Part shown: piece by piece, positions 33,705 through 45,938 of the stretch | How positions within the stretch are numbered: the first letter of the stretch is position 1 | Layout: each line of letters starts with the position of its first letter | From: Cryptomeria japonica | Taxonomy: Eukaryota > Streptophyta > Pinopsida > Cupressales > Cupressaceae | Direction of reading: 5' to 3' | Length of the DNA stretch: 64,000 nucleotides | NCBI RefSeq assembly: GCF_030272615.1 | Contig: NC_081414.1 | Location: 767,450,153 to 767,514,152, forward strand | Program-made: the position numbers and the translations under genes | The notes under the pieces: generated by a model | The model's database searches: none | The model's input: the letters and a program-made list of their open reading frames with translations, nothing else | Told to the model about the DNA's origin: nothing

Positions 33705-35920
33705 GGGTATGACCCCGAGCGTTTGATCGAGTGGGGGGGGGGTGCAAAATAGGAGCATGCGTAGGGTAATAATGCCTAACTAGACATGTCGGAGCCGACG
33801 GTTCATCATTGCGACGAGAAGAACGAGAAATCGACCATGCGACAACATTCCATTGAGTGAGACTGACGATTTTTTCGCCAACTGAAAAATTGCTGCCTTA
33901 ATACAACCATAGGGCGACTTGAAAAACTGAGATAGGCTTTTGTAGGGACCTCTCACATGGCCCCGTAGGTTCAAATGGATCATTCACAGGTGCCACGGAT
34001 TCTGAGTTAAGGCCCATCAAAGTTTGACAATTTTGAGCACTTAGGGTGCTAAAGGGACGACGCCAGTAGGGTATGACCTCAAGCGTTTGATTGAGTGGGA
34101 GGAAAAAATAGGAGCATGCGTAGGGTAATTATGCCTAACTCAACATGTTGGAGCCGATGGTTCATCATCGCGATGAGCAGAACGAGAAATCGACCATGCA
34201 CAACATTCCATTGAGTGAGACTGACGATTTTTTTGCCAACCAAAAAATTGCTGCCCTAATAAAACCATAGGGCAACTTGAAAAACTGAGATAGTATTTTG
34301 TAGGGAACTCTCTCATGGCCCCATAGGTTCAAACAGATCATTTGCAGGTGCCACGGATTCTGAGTTAGGGCCCATCAAAATTTGACAATTTTGAGTACTT
34401 AGGGTGCTAAAGGGACGACACCGGTAGGGTATGACCCTGAGCGTTTGATCAAGTGGGGGGGCAAAACAGGAGCATGCGTAGGATAATTATTCGTAACTAG
34501 ACATGTCAGAGCCAATAGTTCGTCATCGCGACGAGCAGAATGAGAAATTGGCCACACGACAACATTCCATTGAGTGAGACTGACGATTTTTTCGCCAACT
34601 GAAAAATTGCTGCCCTAATAAAACCGTAGGGCAACTTGAAAAACTGAGATAGGCTTTTGTAGGGACCTCTCTCATGGCCCCATAGGTTCAAACAAATAAT
34701 TCAAAGTGCCATGGATTCTAAGCTAGGGCCCGTCAAAGTTTGACAATTTTGAGCACTTAGGGCGCTCAAGGGACGACGCTGGTAGGGTATGATCCTGAGT
34801 GTTCGATCGAGTGGGGGGGAAAACAAGAGCATGCGTTGGGTAATAATGACTAACTGGACATGTCAGAGCTGACGGTTTGTCATCACGACGAGCAGAATGA
34901 GAAATCAACCATGCGACAACATTCCATTGAGTGAGACTGATGATTTTTTTGCCAACAGAAAAATCACTGCCCTAATAAAACCGTAGGGCAACTTGAAATA
35001 CCGAGATAGGCTTTTGTAGGGACCCCTCTCATGGCCTTGTAGGTTCAAACGGATCATTCGCAGGTGCCACAGATTCTAAGTTAGGGCCCATCAAAGTTTG
35101 ACAATTTTGAGCACTTAGGGCACTCAAGGGATGATGTTGATAGGGTATGACCCCGAGCGTTTGATCGAGTGGGGGGGAAAAAAAGGAGCATACATTGGGT
35201 AATAATACCTAACTGGACATGTCAAAGCTGACAGTTCATCATCGTGATGAGCAGAACAAGAAATCAACCATGTGACAACATTCCATTGAGTGAGACTGAC
35301 GATTTTTTTGCCAACCAAAAAATTGCTGCCCTAATAAAACCGTAGGGAAACTTGAAATACCAAGATATAATTTTGTAGGGACCCCTCTCATGGACCCATA
35401 GGTTCAAACAGATCATTCGTAGGTTCCAGGGATTCCGAGTTAGGGCCCGTCAAAGTTTGACAATTTTGAGCACTTAAGGCGCTCAAGGGATGACGCTGGT
35501 AGGGTATGACCCCGAGCGTTCGATCGAGTGGGGGGGAAAAATAGGACCATGCGTAGGGTAATTATGCCTAACTGGACATGTCGGAGTCGATGGTTCATCA
35601 TCACAATAAGTTGAATGAGAAATTGGTCACGCGACAACATTCGATTGAGTGAGACCGACGATTTTTTTGCCAACCAAAAAATTGCTGCCCTAATAAAACC
35701 GTAGGGAAACTTGAAAAACCGAGATAGTCTTTTGTAGGGACCCCTCTCATGGCCCCATAGGTTCAAACAGATTGTTCACAGGTGCCACGGATTTTGAGTT
35801 AGGGCCCATACATGTTTGACAATTTTGAGCACTTAGGGCACTCAAGGGACGACGCCGGTAGGGTATGACCCCGAGCGTTCGATCGAGTGGGGGGGCAAAA
35901 TAGGAGCATGCATAGAGTAT
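33705..35920. repeat. Tandem array of a ~359-bp unit, six copies plus a partial
   Basis: GGGTATGA marks recur at 33705, 34069, 34427, 34785, 35143, 35502 and 35861, giving periods of 364, 358, 358, 358, 359 and 359 bp. Units differ by scattered substitutions. Minus-strand frames of about 60 codons recur in the units (GPYKSLSQFFK...), each broken. A G-run of 6-9 bases sits near the start of each unit. Confidence 0.93.
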
Positions 35921-36090
35921 TGTTCATTAAATGAATTGTATTGTTCATTGAATGAATTGTATTGTATTGTTGATTAAATGAATTGTATTGTTCATTAAAT
36001 AAATTGTATTGTATTGTTCATTAAATGAATTATATTGTTCATTATAAAAACAACACTTACGATGAAATGAAATGAATTGTATTGTTCATT
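35921..36090. repeat. Short tandem repeat ATTGTATTGTTCATTAAATGA
   Basis: About eight imperfect copies of a roughly 20-bp unit directly after the 359-bp array. Confidence 0.8.
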
Positions 36091-36361
36091 AAATAGCCAT
36101 TATTAACCATTGTTAATTATTGGAATAAGATTAAAGATTTCCATAATAACACCACGCACAGATGAGCAACAATTTATATGATCGAATATCAACTTCTGTA
36201 TATATAAAAATGTCAAATGATTACAAATGTATGTCCATACACAAATATGCCATAAATGCCAACTGAAACAAAATGTATGTCTAAATACGTGAATGTATGT
36301 CCATATACAAAATATACATGCCAACTAGACATGTAAGCATCCCAAAACTATCTATAACATC

Positions 36362-38282
36362 CTAAGCTGCTGATGGATCATCAAAATCGATCCTCTTCAC
36401 TGCACTACTTGGCTCTGAAAGATCCTGCACAAGAAAAACAAACCATGATTAATATTAGTTATATTATATAATTCAGATTCAAAAAGTTAACATAAAAATG
36501 AACTATTTAATTGAACTATTCATGTTTACCTCATCTCCATGTTTTCTCTTTAGCTTTGCAGGACTCTTGATGTATGTCTTCGGTAGGGAGGTATGTTTTG
36601 AATATTTTCATACACAACCTACATATGTTCATAAACATGACATTGATACAAGTTAGCATATAATTGTCACTGATAATAACAAATTATATCTACTACTCAA
36701 AAAATAAAATAAACACACATCTACTCGAGGCATCTCTTCTTCTTCTTCTTCTTCAGGTATACTGGGTGTAGTCATCAAGGATGTGAAACCAATAATTCTC
36801 TGTATATATACACAACAAGTATATGAAACTATCAATCTATGTATAGACATGTATAATCACTATAAGTTATTTAAACTATTCATTCAATTATATTTGCATT
36901 CAATTACCTTTCCCTTATCTCCAACTGCACTACCAGATCCTAGATCACACTGCCCTGCACTCATGCTGCTTGTGCCCTACAAGAGTAAAATAAGATATAC
37001 ATGCAAGTTACTACATAATCTAATTAATACCAATATAAATGATGGGCATGTATGTACAATAAAATACAAACGACTAGGTGCAATAATATATGTATTGTCA
37101 AGCTATCCAGGCCAAATGAAATGGCTGACAAGGTGCCCTCTTGAATCTGTCTCAACTCATCCTCAGTCATCAACTGTTAAATAGACCATGTAAATACAAA
37201 TTAGTACTTAATATTATCTAATTTATAAATATTTAATTAAAATATAACATGAACTGTGAAAATACAAATCTTACCACTACATCATCAATGTATGATGACA
37301 GTGCCTCCTTGCCTCTAGCATGCGAGGACTCCCCAAGGTATCCTCCAGTCTATGTAATAACATCTGGTGCATCATGCACCTCATAATCTGCACTATCCAC
37401 AGGAGGATCAACGGGCTGTCCAACTGGACCCAAGCATACATGCCCACACATGACACAACTATGGGGCACACATATGTGTGGAGCTGAGGATGACATGTCA
37501 CCAGCACTGGATGCACTGCTACCATCAAGAGTAGGTTGAGCTACTGATGCAGCCTGAGAAACCAAAAGGCTACTCAAAGAGTGAATAGCCGATATGGTCC
37601 GTGAAGCCACCTCACAAATGATATCAGGATGCTGAACTACAGGTGGGGGATCAACAGGACGAGGGGGGACATATGGGCCCTGGACTACTCTGACTGCCCC
37701 AGGTTTATTTTGGGGCATACCTAAACCTACACCCTGGAAAGGTTGGATGTCAAAGTAGTTCACATGTTTGTGTAAAACAAACTCAACATACAATTTTTTT
37801 ATGAAATAGAAGGGGATATCAAGATTGTTGTTGGGTGGTTTATCGAAAACCATCCACCAACGATCCAAAAAGTTTTTCATAATCCCATCATTTGTGCACC
37901 ATTTGATAGAAAGTTTTGTTTTTTTGGGGTCTACGCGCTGACCAGTACGGGGATTGACAAACAATGAGGCGATTTTGGCTTTGGATATCTCAAGATCCTT
38001 GATATCCTTATACGACAAGCCATCTGCATATTTTTCCTTCATAGAATCTTGCCACAAAAGGGTGGCATCGTGCTCCTCAGTCATGGTTTCCATACTTTTT
38101 ACGATCGACGTGAGAGGATCAAACAATGGGTTTAGATGAGGGATCCTACGATATACTTCTGCAAACCCCCTCAATTCATTCAAATTTTGTGCAATCAAAT
38201 CTTGAATTGAGGGGGGGTTTGGCAAATGAGGGTTTGGTTGTTGCAGTTGTGGTTGGTTAGTGTTTTCATTGTTATCCCCCAT
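36362..38282 (-). pseudogene. Second gene of element D, spliced, unknown function
   Basis: ATG at 38282 (MGDNNENTNQPQLQQPNP) begins a long first exon to a GT donor at 37274-37273. It has one in-frame TAG at 37352-37350, after which the frame still reads sensibly (GGYLGESSHARGKEAL). Later exon-like pieces on the same strand are a 37173 start (LMTEDELRQIQEGTLSA), one near 36980-36908 (TSSMSAGQCDLGSGSAVGDKG), one near 36800-36725 with a Glu run, one near 36590-36530 ending in the basic SPAKLKRKHGDE, and a last piece ending SSAVKRIDFDDPSAA at TAG 36364-36362. Exon limits beyond the first are approximate. The N-terminal third is Asn/Gln/Pro-rich, and the middle (DRWWMVFDKPPNNN, VEFVLHKHVNYFD) is a possible folded domain that I do not recognise. 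It runs convergently to the transposase and could be an accessory DNA-binding or assembly protein. That role is inference. Confidence 0.55.
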
Positions 38283-38499
38283 TTTTAACCTAATTGAAGT
38301 AAACAATTAAATTTAGTTAACAAATTTAAACAATCAGGTATTTGATTTTAAAAAAACCTAGTTTTCATGAAAAAAAACCATATTTTCAATGAAAAATCAA
38401 ATAAACATTCACAAAAAATACAAAAAATGAATGAAAATGATTCAAAACGACAAATTATTACCTCTAAATCTATTTTTTAGCAATTTTTTGTCAAAAAAC

Positions 38500-38640
38500 C
38501 AGATATCGGATGGAGCAGATATCGGATTTTGACAAATTCGCGCAACCCGTGAGTTAAAAATGACTCACGGGACTGTCACTGTCGAAATATAAAAGTCTCA
38601 GAAAATCGGATATCTGCCTTTATCGGATATCCAATTTCAA
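38500..38640. repeat. ATCGGATATC motif cluster
   Basis: Four copies of AGATATCGGAT/ATCGGATATC or its mutated form in about 140 bp, upstream of the minus-strand gene of element D. The same motif occurs at 10060-10210, 20840-20870 and 39320-39370. Confidence 0.7.
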
Positions 38641-39300
38641 CACTTAAATTATTTTTAAATAACATATATAATATAATAATATATAATAAATAACATATAT
38701 AATACAATAATATATTATATAATATATTATTATATTATATAATACGTATTGTATTATATTATATATATTATAATATATAATATAATATAATATAATATAA
38801 TATAATATTATATTATATATAATATTGTATTGTATTATATTATATATAATATAATATTGTATTATATTATATTATATATAATATAATATTGTATTATATT
38901 ATAATAATATAATATAATACAATATTATATAATATATTAATATAATATAATATAATATTATATTATATTATATATAATATAATACAATATTATATAATAT
39001 ATAATATTATATAATATGTATTATATTATATTATATTATATATAATATAATATAATATTATATTATATTATATTATATATAATATTATATTATATTATAT
39101 TATATATAATATAATATAATATTATATTATATTATATATAATATTATATTATATATTATATAATAATACAATATTATATAATATATAATATAATATATAA
39201 TATAATATAATATAATATAATATAATATTTTATAATATAATATTATATTATATAATATAATATTGTATTATATAATACATAACATATAATATATTTTTTA
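38641..39300. repeat. (TATAATA)n AT-only low-complexity tract
   Basis: About 650 bp of almost pure TATAAT/TATTATA runs, able to fold on itself. No gene. Confidence 0.95.
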
Positions 39301-39319
39301 AATTAAAATTACAAATAAA

Positions 39320-39372
39320 AATCGGATATCGGATTGTATCGGATTTTCGATTTTATCCGATATTCGATTTGC
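39320..39372. repeat. ATCGGATATC motif cluster near the right TIR of D
   Basis: ATCGGATATCGGATTGTATC followed by inverted forms, about 140 bp inside the right end. Placement suggests a subterminal binding region for the transposase; this is inference. Confidence 0.65.
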
Positions 39373-39483
39373 ATAGGTAATTACCAAGCCAAGGTGTACT
39401 GACACCCAGGCCAAGCAAAAAGTCAATACGGATTTTCGCGTTTTTAGGCGAGTGAAGAAGGCTATTTTTTTCACATCGCCACT

Positions 39484-39513
39484 TTTTGGCCCCCCTTGAT
39501 CCTACACTAACCG
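39484..39513 (-). repeat. Right terminal inverted repeat of element D
   Basis: Its reverse complement reads CGGTTAGTGTAGGATCAAGG and continues to GCCAAAA, matching the left end. TTAT and the resumed LTR of element B follow. Confidence 0.7.
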
Positions 39514-39517
39514 TTAT

Positions 39518-40683
39518 AGTTGCCATTAGTTTTATATCCAAAGTCATTCTATATACTCTAGTCGGTTACTACTACCGAAACATTCAGTCAGTATGCACAG
39601 AACAGTCGGTTATAGAAGAAAGTAGTCACAGAGCCCAGTATTCACCAAGCTATCTACCGAGTAACAATCCATGTCTACAGAGCATAAATAATGATACACC
39701 GAGTTGATATACACTGAGTGAAATGTGTTACCAGATTCATTGAATCTAGACACACATGGGAAAACGTGTTACAAGATTGAGGAACATAGAACCGTTATCA
39801 CATTAGAAATTGCACTTAAAGATTGTGTATGATTTTGAGGTCATCTAACCAATGAAATATTTTGTATAGTCATTCATTCGATAAATCATGTTTGTAAGAT
39901 CGAAGCAATGAACCTGATCACCGACATAAGAGATCTATTTATACAACATGGATTGAGATCAGATAGAGATACATAGAGGTGTCTGAAGCAAGACATGTGT
40001 GATACATAAGAAAGCACTAAGTGTTATGACTGTTAAAGAGACATAGAGGTCACCGAAAAGGATTTCAGAGAACAGTCAAAGAACAGAGTAAACAGAAGGG
40101 TTTACCGAGTTATTCTATGGGTTACCAAGGTATGCTATAAGCAAGGTATTCTCATTTTGAGCACATAGAATCTGCTATAACATTCTAGATGTAAAGTTGC
40201 AGATATTTGTAAAGATTTTATTGTAATATTTTGAAGTTATAAGAGAAACCTTTAGCAGGGTAAAAGACTCTAACAAAGTCTATAAATTGTAAAGCCTTTA
40301 ACCAGGTGCAACATTTAGTTGACGTGTTGTAAAATCCTTTAGTAGGGTAGATCTAATGATCTTGATACTCCTAACAGGGTAAGCTATCAGAAATAGCTAA
40401 ACATGTAGCTCTAACCGAGCAACCTTTATTATTGCAGTAGTGAAGTTGTGGGTGCCATCCCCACCGCAGTTTTTCTCTCTAACCAAGAGTTTCTGCGTAA
40501 ACCAAAATATATGAGTTATGGAGTGAATCATGTATGATTGTTATTTATTTGTTTTAGCTTAATGTTATGTTGCAACAATTTTTGGTTTATGCATAATAGT
40601 AAAGATATTGTTGATAAAAGGATTTGAAGTACTGATTCACCCCTCCCCTCTCAGTACATTAGCTTTCCATATTGGGCCTAACA
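39518..40683 (+). repeat. Remaining 1166 bp of the 5' LTR of element B
   Basis: Closely matches 46325-47488 throughout. It ends GGGCCTAACA and is followed by ATTGGTATCAAAGC, a Met-tRNA type primer-binding site at 40686-40697. A TATA-like stretch (CTATTTATACAACATGG, about 39944) and a C-rich run followed by CTCAGTACATTAG near the end are shared with the other family-B LTRs. Confidence 0.85.
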
Positions 40684-40745
40684 ATTGGTATCAAAGCTTG
40701 AATCTTGGAAAAAGGTTTAACAACCTAAAGAGAAAGATCTTATCA

Positions 40746-42098
40746 ATGGAAGGCTATAAACAATCTTGGAGAATTGTGTATCTGCAAGAAGAGTTGGATC
40801 ATGCTAATCAAGTGATTGCAGACATGCAAAGACAAATACAAAAATCATTGAAAGTTAGAAGGAGATTATCTAATGATTTGTAGGACTCTCAAGAGTTAGT
40901 GGAACAAATTGAAACATCATCTGAGAACACTATATCTGAAGAGACTGAAGAGATGATTGAAGAACTAAAGGAAAAGAACAAAGCACTGACTGATCAGCTA
41001 AAAGCAATGAAAAGAGGACATGAACATTTCAGCACACAGATGACTGAGAATCTTGATGCACTAAGGACAACTGAGGATAAAGTAAGAGATCTAGAAAGAG
41101 AAAAACAACAGCTTGAAGCATTAGTATCTGAAAAGAAAGATGAAATCACAAGGTTGACTGGGATTCAACAAAATCTGTCAGATCAATTGGGCTATGCACA
41201 TCATGAAGCAAATCTGAAAGATGATGAGAATCAAGCATTGAAACTTGAAGTATCAAGGTTGACCAATGAACTTGAAACATAAAAGAAATCTAAGGAAACA
41301 CTGAAAAAGAGTTATGAGGCATCAAAGATGTTGGATGAGCAACTGAATACAAGAAGACCCAACAAAGAAGCAGGACTCGGTTACAAAGGAAAAGACTCTA
41401 CCGAGAAGGGAATTCATACAACCGAGAGAGAAGAATCATCAAAGCAAGCTGGAAATAAGAAGAATATCAAAGGAAAGAAGCCTGTTTGCAACTACTGTGG
41501 AAAACAAGGTCACACTGCTAACATATGCCAAATCAGAAAAGGTAAGCAACCGAATGTCACTAGGTCTAATGGTTATTGTCACAATTGCAACAAATATGGT
41601 CACACATCTAACCAATGTAGGACAAAGTCTACTAGCAATTATAAGAAGGCAACATTCAAAGGGTTTTATAAAAATTGCAATAGATATGGACATAGTACTG
41701 AGGAGTGTTGGTTTAAGCAGAAAAACTATATGTGGTCTACAAACCGAGCAAATACTAGAGACTACCGAACTCACACAGATCCTTACTGACAATATTCTAC
41801 AGTACCATGGGATTACAATACAAGGATATGGTGTGGATATTGTCGAAGATATGGACATATAAGTGCCAATTGCTTTATAAGGTTTAGAATGAACAACCGA
41901 AGATCATGGAAAAATCCTGGTATGGCATGTTTTCATTGTCACAAAGCTAGACACTTGGCTAGAGATTGCAGAGATCAACCTAGAGGAGACACTGAGGAAA
42001 TAAAAGGCAAATTATAGATTATTTGGAAAAAGAAGGAAATTGTGTCAAATGAAGAAAACACCTTACCTACCGAGTTAGGTGCACCTATTTCAAATTAA
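40746..42098 (+). pseudogene. Gag-like protein of element B: coiled coil plus five zinc knuckles
   Basis: ATG at 40746 (MEGYKQSW) opens a frame with a long heptad-rich coiled coil (40780-41290), then LDEQLNTRRPNK and GLGYKG, the linker typical of copia gag C-termini. Five CX2CX4HX4C-type motifs follow: CNYCGKQGHTANIC (about 41489), CHNCNKYGHTSNQC (about 41579), a third near 41668 with its first Cys changed to Tyr, a fourth near 41837, and CFHCHKARHLARDC near 41936. In-frame stops at about 40881, 41280, 41787 and 42013, and a frame change near 41800, show decay. The N-terminal UBN2 half of copia gag is absent. The other copy (58408-59739, minus) retains the Cys missing here, so the intact protein probably bound RNA through five knuckles. 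Confidence 0.7.
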
Positions 42099-42602
42099 TC
42101 GGTAAAGGTATGAAGGGATTGCATTATCTCAAAGGTCAAATCTTAACAGTTCCTATTTCATTTTGTACTTAAAAATCTTCATAATTAAAGAAGCATTAGA
42201 AAATTTGAAATTTTATCAAAGTCTTTTGGAAGCCTGTCAAGTCGGTAAATGTAGGAAGTCTGGCTACTCGGTAAAAGCATAAAAAGGGAAGTAGTGGTAC
42301 CGAGTGCATTTAATGTTTTCTGACCTAACCACATGAAGCCCGATAAGGTATAGTGAATACTTAAAGCTATTGCATGGTCATTTTTCACTCACCAAGTTTT
42401 CAAGAAAGCAGAGAAAAGCAAATCAAAGGCGATCAAACCTCCTCCAAAGCAAATTCAAAGGTATTTACATCAATCACAACACATTATCAAGATAGTTTAC
42501 CGATCATATCAAGTTGTTATTATTTGCTAAATAGAAAGCATCTGCCATTTGAAAGTCTTCAAACCCTAAGGATCTTTTGTTAGTATTTATTTGAAATCTG
42601 TA

Positions 42603-45600
42603 ATGGCACCTAAGATCCAGAATCCCATTGTTGTTGAGAACATCGAAAAACCCTCATTGAAATACTCTTTAACTCCCAAAATTGCATCTAAACTGGATGA
42701 CAAAACTGCATTTTCACTCATTCCGGATAGAGTTTTATTAGTCGAGGATGTGAGATTCTTTACTAAATGTCGAGTTGAAGAACTAGGTCATGTTGAGATC
42801 AAAGACACATATGATGAATTGTGTACCAATGGTAAAATGGATAGCAAATATGAACACATCAAAATCAAGGGATTGACCGAAGCCCTAACCTATCCCCATG
42901 TCTTCAAACCCCAATGGGTCAAGTTTGTTCTGAGCAGAGTTCATGATGACTTCATGTGGCTAGAAGAGCAACCGTTTAATATCACCAAGGAAATCATTCA
43001 TTTGATCATCGGTTACCCTATTTATGATCATGGCCGAGCTCAAAAAATGATATCATAGAAGGAATTGATCAGTTTAACCGGAGTAGAATTTGATTGCAGG
43101 GGACTGAAATTGAACAACGTCATTGATGTAGAGCTAAAGTTTGCCATTAGAGTAATAGGTTATTGTTTCTTCCAATCAGCAAGGGAAAATAGTGTACCCT
43201 ATGCAGCAATCGACTTAGCATATAAAATTGTGAAGAAAGGCATGAAAATTGATTTATGTGAGGTATTGTTGAAAAACCTGTTTGAGAATCTCAATACCAT
43301 AAGGAAGCCAAAGAAGAACAATTCGGCTAATACACTAAAATTTGGATCACTTTTGGTATGCATGTTTTTCTATTTTGAAAAATTCTTTCCATCAGTCGGT
43401 AAAGTTGTTTGGGAACTACACCGATCAATCACCCATCAAATCAATGACTTCATCAAGAAGCTAGGTGATAATTTTAATGATATTATGGATGATTATTTCA
43501 AATAGTTTCAGGAGAAGATGCATAACAGATATAGAATTCCACCCAAGTTAGTGGAGAAATACAAGGATGACATATGTTTTGAAGTGGACACTGATTATTG
43601 CTATGTTAATGTTGTGGAACCGAGAACTCAATCTTTGCCACCTATGGGTTATGAGATTGATTTTGACATCACACAACAATAGATAGATTCATTTATTACA
43701 TTACCGAGGCATGCTACCAAGCTGAGGTATGGAACATATGAAGAAGTGAAGGAAAAAGTAAAAATGAGCATTGTAGTACCCAAAGCTACAAGGAAGGCAA
43801 CAAAAATGATCAAGGCATTAATAGAGAAATTTGGAGAAGGTTCTTCCTCCACACCTGTGAAGGGCACTATAGCCATTACCAAAGAGGAATCTGAAGCCCA
43901 AGAGGCAGCTATAACATTGAGCACTGAATTTCCTAAAGGGAAAGTTTTGAAAAGAAAGAAATAGGATACATCCAAAGTATCACCGACTCCTCCAGCAAAG
44001 TGACCTAACACAAGAGCATCTATAGCATCACCGAGTAAGAAACCAAAGAATGTTGCTGCACCCAAGGTAACAAAAACTACATTTTGACTAAAGAGTCTAG
44101 TGATACTGAATCCGAAGACAACAACAAATTTCAGATTGTCAAGAGCACAAAGGTAAATGTACATAGTGTCAAAAAATTTTGTGCAAATTTGAAACAATAT
44201 GGTGGACTTGGATAATTTAGATATGTAAAATATGAATCCAGATCTGATAATGAAAAGAGACAAATAGAAGAAGTTGTTATCTACACACTATTGAAATTTC
44301 GATTGGTCCCATTGGAAGTATGTAAATATCTTCTAAATGAATTATATTTGCATATTGACAACAGGTGGAAGTATGCAATGGACTTAGAGAAATAGATGAG
44401 AGAAAGAAGTTTGGTACATCTTTTCCCAGACATGTCGGTAGATGAGATCACCGAACATCTGAAAAACTGCCACACAAAATTCCTAGTCAAGCAAAGAGCC
44501 TTGAAATTGATGAATGGCCTTTACTTGGATGTAGAGAATGAGACCAAAGAAAAATGGTAGGAAATATTTCGAATCAAGAATGCTGGTGAGCAAGCTGAAG
44601 TTGAAATAGTTGATGTCACCAAGCAAGATCCTAATATCACTGAGCAAGACCTTGTTGACACCATACAAGTAGATGAATATATCATGGATACCGAGGCACC
44701 TGGATAGGAAATGATAGAAGGGAATGCTTATGCCCAACTTGTATCTAGTGAATCAGTTTTGGAACAAGTCCAGCCCTATCCTCCGATCAATCAACCTATC
44801 TCAACTGAGGTCCCAAAGGATATGGAACAAGGCATCGAAGGTCACAAGTCTACAACAGGAGAAGGTACTTCTCAAGAATAGACCTCTCAAGCTCCCTCTA
44901 GCACTAAAAATGTTACAACTGAGACACCAAGCTCAGAGAGACCAAAGGACACTACAGAGGCTAAAGAAGCCAACCAAAGTGTTGCCTCTACTGAGCAACC
45001 TACCGAGGGTCAACAAGCCTCACAAGCCATTGAATTAGTTCAACCAATGAAAGGTAAAGAAAAGATGAAAAAGCATAGTTTCAAATTAGATTTGTCAAAA
45101 CCAATAGTGTTGCCCAATATCGATATATCCAAATTAAAAGGGCAAGCACTCATTGAATTCGGTGAACTGCAAAGCCAAAGCCAAATAGGAGAAGCAAATG
45201 GCTATTCAAAATAAAAATAAAGTACTTCAGAAGGTGAAAGCACTCTTAACCGATATGCTACCTGAAGCTATAGTAACCAAAGATGCAGCCATCCACATTC
45301 AACTAGATGAACTCCTAACCAAGATAGAGACATCTAAAGTAGATGCATCCGAATATTTGAGAAAGTTAAAAGAGAAGGAGCTCATTGCAAAAATGATTGA
45401 AGAGGTACAGAAAGCTATTGCTATTAGCAAAGTTAAACTTGTCAAATTTATTGCTGAGTTGACCCCTCAACTCAAGCACATTCTTTATTTATTTTAGAAA
45501 CTCTGTACATTTTCTTTATTCATTAAAGATATCAAGAATAAAACTAAAGTGATTGAGAAAAAGATCACCGATCTCTCAAATAAGTTGACCATTGAGCCAA

Positions 45601-45938
45601 ATTCCATTTAGAATTTTTATACCAAGCTACAACAACTCATGGCTCAACAATTGGAACTCCAGAATGAAGAACACAAGATAAGGATGGACATAATAACACT
45701 TCACACATTATTCATTCCTCATCTTTCCTCCATCCAAGAGCAGATCAACAAAGCTACCTCCCTATCCACTCAGCAAGAGGGAAGCACCTTAGATGGACTA
45801 ATCTCACTGTTAGCTGACATTACCGCTCAGAATTCACTCATGGACAGTGTTAAGGATGCCCTCTCTACTGCTCTCACCGATTCCCGAACAAAGTACAAAT
45901 CCATTTTTGACCAATTGCCATCACCGAATGGTAACTAA
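42603..45938 (+). pseudogene. Large unknown ORF of element B (about 1100 codons, broken)
   Basis: ATG at 42603 (MAPKIQNPIVVENIEKP) starts a protein I do not recognise. The N-terminal half (42603-43500) looks globular, with KFGSLLVCMFFYFEKFFPSV near 43345. A basic region follows at 43740-43990 (VPKATRKATKMIK). A Gln/Thr/Ser/Glu-rich low-complexity region lies at 44750-45060, and a helical, coiled-coil-like end at 45190-45930 stops at TAA 45936-45938. In-frame stops include 43057, 43503, 43681, 43962 and 44394, with a frameshift near 44080. The copy at 52875-57854 has different stops, so the two together outline one former protein. It occupies the place of pol, and no catalytic motif of protease, integrase or reverse transcriptase is visible. 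A structural or envelope-like role, or a captured host gene, are both guesses. Confidence 0.65.

Larger units (their letters stand above)
9174..39513. mobile_element. Giant TIR DNA element D (30.3 kb; about 16.5 kb without nested LTR elements)
   Basis: It lies inside the 5' LTR of element B. The left end (9174, GGGTATGTGCAGGATCA) and the reverse complement of the right end (39513, CGGTTAGTGTAGGATCA) match at 23 of 30 positions. The flanks TTAT (9170-9173 and 39514-39517) suggest a 3-4-bp target duplication, and the intact LTR at 46308 shows the empty site. It carries a transposase-like pseudogene on the plus strand, a second spliced gene on the minus strand, satellite and tandem arrays, and palindromic motif clusters. 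Elements E and F inserted later. The superfamily cannot be fixed: the TSD (TTA or TTAT) and the transposase motif do not clearly fit one class that I can name. Confidence 0.7.

Noticed and set aside
33780-35766. Recurring minus-strand frames (GPYKSLSQFFK) in the 359-bp array
   Set aside because: They repeat with the unit, are interrupted differently in each copy and have no recognisable domain.
39501-39509. CACTA-type (En/Spm) element end, because the right end of D contains CACTA
   Set aside because: The inverted-repeat match starts outside CACTA, the left end lacks TAGTG/CACTA at the corresponding place, and the transposase is not of the recognisable En/Spm type.
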